Assembly (NCBI RefSeq): GCF_033115175.1
Contig: NC_084827.1
Coordinates: 61,627,201 to 61,691,200 of the forward strand
Source: Lepus europaeus
Lineage: Eukaryota; Chordata; Mammalia; Lagomorpha; Leporidae
DNA length: 64,000 nt
Direction: 5' to 3'
Below the pieces are notes generated by a model that was not told the origin of the DNA, searched no databases, and was given only the letters and a program-made list of their open reading frames with translations. The position numbers and the translations under genes were made by a program. Positions 60,259-64,000 of this stretch are shown here, one piece after another (position 1 is the first letter of the stretch; every line of letters starts with the position of its first letter).

Positions 60259-62082
60259 ATGGAAAGCCGTGACAGCAAGGAGGCTGCAGACAGACCTAGA
60301 CCTCGGCCTGAGCTCGAGCTGCTGTCCGTCCTGGGCTACGGCAGCTTCAGCGTCGTGTTTCTGGCCCGCCAGGAGTCCAGACAGCAGAATGTAGCTGTCA
60401 AACTGTTCCAGCACGATGTCTGCGACCCCTTTAACATCAAGCAGACGCAGGCGGAAGCTGGCATCATGCAGCTGCTCAACCATGAGAACATCCTGCAGCT
60501 GCTAGAGGTCAGTCATGTCCAGGATCGCCAGTGCCTCGTCTTAGAGCTGGCAGACAGAGGCACCCTCTATGATCTTGTCATGCGCCGGGGCGGCCTGCCA
60601 GAGCCCAAGGCCATGGCCCTATTCAAGCAAATCCTCGCGGCCGTGAGCCACTGTCACGCCCAGCGTGTTGCCCACAGGGACCTCAAGTTAGAAAACTTGC
60701 TGCTCAATTCCGACCATAAAATCAAACTGTCGGATTTTGGGTTCAGCTGCCACCTGGCCGAGGGCGCGTTGGTGCACGGCTCCTGCGGCACACCTCTATA
60801 TAGTGCCCCCGAGGTTTTTCAACCTGGGGCCTATGACCCCTTTCCAGGGGATGTCTGGAGTGTTGGTGTCATCCTGTTTACAATGATGGCGGGGGCGGTT
60901 CCCTTCATGGGAGAAGATGAAGCGGAACTTGTGCAAAATATCAGGAGGGGGCATTATGAACTGACTTGCCCAGCCAGCCCCGCCCTACAGGAGCTCCTGA
61001 GCTCTCTCCTGAGCTTGGACCCACGGGAGAGGCCTTCGGCAGAGCAAGCAAAACACCATCCCTGGTTCAACACCATTGGGGGTGAACTTGAGCACAAGGC
61101 GTTGACCCAGGTGCGGTCCCTGGGGGTTGCCAAGGACCCAGAGGACCAGGATTACTCAAGTTCTGGAGCCTCAACAACATCTAGCTCTGGGCAGCTCAGG
61201 TTCCTGTCCCTGGAAACATACTCACAGAGCCTGGAGCAGATGAGGCCCTACAGGCAGAGCGCCCCTGTGGGTGTACCCATACAGCACAACCTCCCAGTTC
61301 TACAGGGTGCATCTCCACGTGCCAACTTCAGGGAGGTGTGGAGTGCGCCTGCCCTCCTCAACTGTGAGCTCATGTCACCCCCCGACTCGGAAGAAGATCC
61401 TGAGGAGAGGAGCCCTGGTGCCAGCCTGGCCCCCGAGTCCACCCCTGTGGCCGCCTCCTCCACACCCTCCTCAAGGAGCAGTGGGGACCCGGTGGTGCCA
61501 GAGGACCCAGGACCTGAGCCTGAGCCTGAGCCTGAGCCAGAACCTGAGGAGGCTGAGGGCTCAGCAGCAGCCTCTGTCTGGAAAGGGTTTGGCAGGATTC
61601 GCAGAATCCTGCTGTGTGCCTGCTGCCTGCCAGACCAAGCCAAACCTCCCGGCCCCCGTAGCCGAAGAGTGGTCCCCCAGGAACCTACCTCGGGGGGAAG
61701 TATAACTTCTGAGGTGCCCAAGCCTGAGCAGGAGCCGAGGCCTGAATCCACCACCGCTGACCCTCTGGTTGCATCTCTCCACCTTGCACTGCCTCAAGAC
61801 AAGAGGAGCCCTGGTGCCAGCGCAGCCCCTGAGCCCATCCAGGTGGCCGCCGCCTCCACCCCCTGCCCCAGAAGCAGAGGGGACCCGGTGGTGCAAGAGG
61901 TCCCAGCACCTGAGCCTGAACCTGAGCCTGAGGAGGTTGAGGCCTCAGCAGCAGCCTCTGTCGGGGGCAAGGGCCGGCAAGGGATTGCCAGGAGGCTTCT
62001 CCAATGTCTACGGTCTGCCTGCTGCAAGCCGACTCCAGCCAAACGCCCCGGTCTCCGCAGCCGCAAAGTGATGCCCCAGTAG
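60259..62082 (+). CDS. Single-exon CAMK-type protein kinase, sperm motility kinase (SMOK)/MARK-like, with repeated C-terminal tail
   Basis: 607 codons, starting at an ATG in strong Kozak context (ACAATGG; A at -3, G at +4). The kinase domain spans about residues 20-270. It has a P-loop GYGSFSVV (26-33; third Gly is Ser31), VAVK with Lys48, probable helix-C Glu66, HRD Asp141 with Asn146 (HRDLKLEN), DFG Asp159, APE Glu185 and DVWSVGV Asp198. All residues needed for catalysis are present. The activation loop reads HGSCGTPLYSAPE: where AMPK/MARK kinases carry the LKB1-target Thr there is Gly174, so that control is lost. No UBA domain follows, unlike mouse SMOKs. Residues 290-385 are Ser/Pro-rich; 385-607 hold two copies of a ~130-residue module: SPGAS.., a (PE)n run, then a basic, Cys-rich block (RRILLCACC; RSACC) that could bind membrane or be palmitoylated (inference). 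Single exon suggests retrogene origin; germline expression is inferred from the family. Confidence 0.88.
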   Translation: MESRDSKEAADRPRPRPELELLSVLGYGSFSVVFLARQESRQQNVAVKLFQHDVCDPFNIKQTQAEAGIMQLLNHENILQLLEVSHVQDRQCLVLELADRGTLYDLVMRRGGLPEPKAMALFKQILAAVSHCHAQRVAHRDLKLENLLLNSDHKIKLSDFGFSCHLAEGALVHGSCGTPLYSAPEVFQPGAYDPFPGDVWSVGVILFTMMAGAVPFMGEDEAELVQNIRRGHYELTCPASPALQELLSSLLSLDPRERPSAEQAKHHPWFNTIGGELEHKALTQVRSLGVAKDPEDQDYSSSGASTTSSSGQLRFLSLETYSQSLEQMRPYRQSAPVGVPIQHNLPVLQGASPRANFREVWSAPALLNCELMSPPDSEEDPEERSPGASLAPESTPVAASSTPSSRSSGDPVVPEDPGPEPEPEPEPEPEEAEGSAAASVWKGFGRIRRILLCACCLPDQAKPPGPRSRRVVPQEPTSGGSITSEVPKPEQEPRPESTTADPLVASLHLALPQDKRSPGASAAPEPIQVAAASTPCPRSRGDPVVQEVPAPEPEPEPEEVEASAAASVGGKGRQGIARRLLQCLRSACCKPTPAKRPGLRSRKVMPQ

Positions 62083-63960
62083 AAATGTCACGGCACTTCC
62101 AGTAAAAAGAGCAACTATCTGAGGGGCCTGAAATGGATCCTGAACCTGAGCCTTAGCAGGAGCCGGATCCTGATTCCACCACCACTGCCACTCTGCTTGC
62201 ATCTCTCCTCTTTGCACTGCTGCAAGACAAGAGGAACCCTGGGGTGCAAACCCAGCCCCCCGAGCCCATCCCTGTGGCTGCCTCCTCCACCTCCTGCCCC
62301 AGGGGCAGTGGGGCCCAGATGGTACCAGAGGTCCCAGCACTGAACCTGAGCCCTAGCAGGAGCCGGATCCTGATTCCGCCACCACTGCCACTCTGCTTGC
62401 ATCTCTCCTCCTTGCACTGCTGCAAGACAAGAGGAACCCCGGGGTGCAAACCCAGCCCCTGAGCCCGTCCCTGTGGCCACCTCCTCGACCCCCTGCCCCA
62501 GGAGTAGAGGGGACCCAGTGGTGCCAGACTTTGCAAACCTGATTCTGAGCCTGAGCCTGTTTCTGCCACCACTGACCCTCTGCTTGCATTTCTCCTTCTT
62601 GCACTGCTGCAAGACTACAGGAGCCCTGGTGCCAGCCCAGCTCCTGAGCCCATCCCTGTGGCTGCCTCCTCCACCCCCTGCCCCAGGAGCAGTGGGGACC
62701 TGGTGGTGCAGAGGTCCCAGCACCTGGGCCGGAGCCTGAGACTGAGCCTGATTCCACCACTGCTGACCCTCCGCTTGCGTCTCTCCACCTTGCACTGCTG
62801 CAAAACTACAGGAGCCCTGGTCCAGTGCAGCCCCCGAACCCTTCCCTGTGGCTGCCTCCTCCACCCCCTGCCCCAGGAGCAGTGGGGACCCAGTGGTGCC
62901 AGAGGTCCCAGCAGCTGAGCCTGAGCCTGAGCCTGAGCCTGAGGAGGCTGAGGGCTCAGCAACAGCCTCTGTCCAGAGCAAACCCTTTCCAGAGCCGGAA
63001 AGGGTTTGGTGGGAGGATTGGCAGAATTCTCAGATCCCTACTGTGTGCCTGCTGCCTGCCGGACACAGGCAAAAGCCCCAGCCCACGCAGCTGAAAAGTG
63101 GTGCCCCAGGAGCCTACATTGGGGCACATCCCAAAAAGATGTATAACAACTGAGATGCTTGAAAAGGAACCTGAGCCCGAGCCTGAGCCTGAGCTGGAGC
63201 CTGATATTTTCACTGGTGCCCTCAGCTTGTGTCTCTCCTCCTTGCACTACTACAGTAGGAGAGGGGCCCTGGTGCCAGCCCACTCCCGAGCCCATCCCTG
63301 TAGCCACCTCTTCCACCCGCTGCCTCCGGAGCTATGGGAACCTGGTGGTGCCAGAGGTCGCAGCACCTGAGCCTGAGCCTGAGCCTGAGCCTAAGGAGGA
63401 TGAGGGCTCAGCAGCTGCCTCTGTCCAGAGGGCTGGGAAGGGTTTGGTATGAGGATTGGCAGGAGGCTACACAGATGCCTACTGTGTGCCTGCTGCCTGC
63501 TGGACAAAACCAAACACCACAGCTCCTGAAGGCAAAAATTGGTGTCCCAGTAGCCTATGTCGGAGACTTCTAGAAAAGAGGTCTACCATCTGAGATGCCT
63601 CAGTTGGAGCCTGAGCCTAAGCCCGAGCAGGAGCCGGAGCCTGATTCCACCACCGCTGAACTCTGCTTGCGTCTCTCCTCCTGGGACGGCAGCAAGAGGT
63701 AAGGAGCCCTGGTCCAGCACAGCCCCCGAGCCCGTCCCTGTGGCCACCTCCTCCACCCCCTGCCCCAGGAGCAGTGGGGACCCAGTGGTGCAGAGGTCCC
63801 AGCACCTGAGCCTGAGCTGAGCCTGAAGAGGCTGAGGCTTCACAGCTGCCTCTGTCCAGAGCAAGGGCCAGTAAGGGTTTGGCAGGAGGATTGGCAGGAG
63901 GCTTCTCTGATGCCTACTGTGTGCCTGCTGCCTGCAGGTCCCAGCCAAACACCCAGGCTC
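61411..63960 (+). repeat. Tandem array of the kinase C-terminal module, eight copies
   Basis: The anchor (A/G)GTGGTGCC-type motif, after GGGGACC, recurs at about 61,491, 61,887, 62,318, 62,517, 62,702, 62,892, 63,344 and 63,784. Spacings are 396, 431, 199, 185, 190, 452 and 440 bases. Long units (~400-450) contain both the Pro/Glu part and the GCCTGCTGCCTGC Cys-block; short units (~190) have lost the Cys-block. GAGCCT hexamers within each unit encode (PE)n. The array continues beyond the window. Confidence 0.9.
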
Positions 63961-64000
63961 CTGCAGCCGAAAAGTGGTGACCCAGGATCCTATGTTGGGC
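62083..64000 (+). pseudogene. Out-of-frame continuation of the kinase tail repeats
   Basis: After the TAG at 62,080-62,082 the coding module keeps recurring, but each unit is readable in its own frame. Examples are the SSTPCPRS(S/R)GDPVV block in one frame at about 62,490 and in another at about 62,670, and a (PE)n + EEAEGSA block at about 62,915-62,960. The Cys block reappears as CCLPA-like peptide in yet other frames near 63,050 and 63,490. Indels not divisible by three and stops separate the units, so this stretch is not one protein in this sequence. It is either 3'UTR made of dead coding repeats, or a second decayed gene tail. If a base error created the stop region, the real protein would be longer; no single fix reopens the array. 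Confidence 0.75.

Noticed and set aside
61248-61754. 168-codon minus-strand ORF opposite the kinase tail
   Set aside because: Shadow of the GC-rich repeat region; composition is Gly/Ser repeats mirroring (GAGCCT)n and no start context or domain.
62115-62981. 288-codon minus-strand ORF across the repeat array
   Set aside because: Its periodic sequence is the antisense of the tandem units. It has no domain and its length is explained by GC-rich repeats.

Overview
This is mammalian nuclear DNA, almost certainly from a lagomorph (rabbit or hare). The evidence is more than 30 copies of the tRNA-derived C-repeat SINEs (CSINE and CSINE2) with their GCCGGCGC(C/T)GTGG heads, internal pyrimidine tracts and AAATAAATAAATCTTT-type tails. 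There are also several antisense LINE-1 3' ends sharing one 3'UTR. Most of the window is AT-rich and dense in repeats; no CRISPR array, bacterial-type operon or tRNA/rRNA gene was seen.

Layout. 1-800 is GC-rich and holds a frameshifted copy of a CCDC71L-like gene on the minus strand. 800-8,870 is mostly non-coding, with one possible minus-strand terminal exon (about 2,795-3,210), two well-bounded SINEs and one L1 3' fragment. 8,870-9,720 is a CpG-rich, island-like block that could be a promoter for a transcript I cannot identify; a 119-bp direct duplication lies just downstream. 10,000-25,800 is SINE after SINE in old L1 and LTR debris. 25,850-31,806 is an old plus-strand L1 split by a 4.66-kb minus-strand composite element. 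That element has a real L1 5' end (5'UTR plus ORF1) and a real L1 3' end, but where ORF2 should be it carries sequence including a decayed retroviral gag/protease segment; a 12-bp target-site duplication flanks it. 32,700-37,660 is another old L1, itself interrupted by a SINE and a young L1 3' end. 38,000-57,600 is further repeat mosaic, with an AT-rich inverted-repeat cluster near 52,700-53,170. 57,664-58,330 is a sharply bounded GC-rich segment ending in an A-rich tail, probably a retrocopy of an unrecognised transcript.

The one clearly intact protein-coding gene lies at the right end: a single-exon, 607-residue CAMK-type protein kinase (60,259-62,082, plus strand), resembling the sperm motility kinase/MARK-like family. 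A plausible promoter precedes it (TATATAA plus two inverted CCAAT boxes in a 67-bp repeated module). Its C-terminal tail is built from a Pro/Glu-rich plus Cys-rich module. Degenerate copies of the same module continue in shifting frames for nearly 2 kb past the stop codon and off the window edge.

The genes do not form a pathway. The window is best read as a repeat-rich region with one recently evolved, probably germline-expressed kinase gene, several retrocopies and a nest of retrotransposons. Boundaries given without a target-site duplication are approximate, and repeat family names come from recognition, not from a database search.
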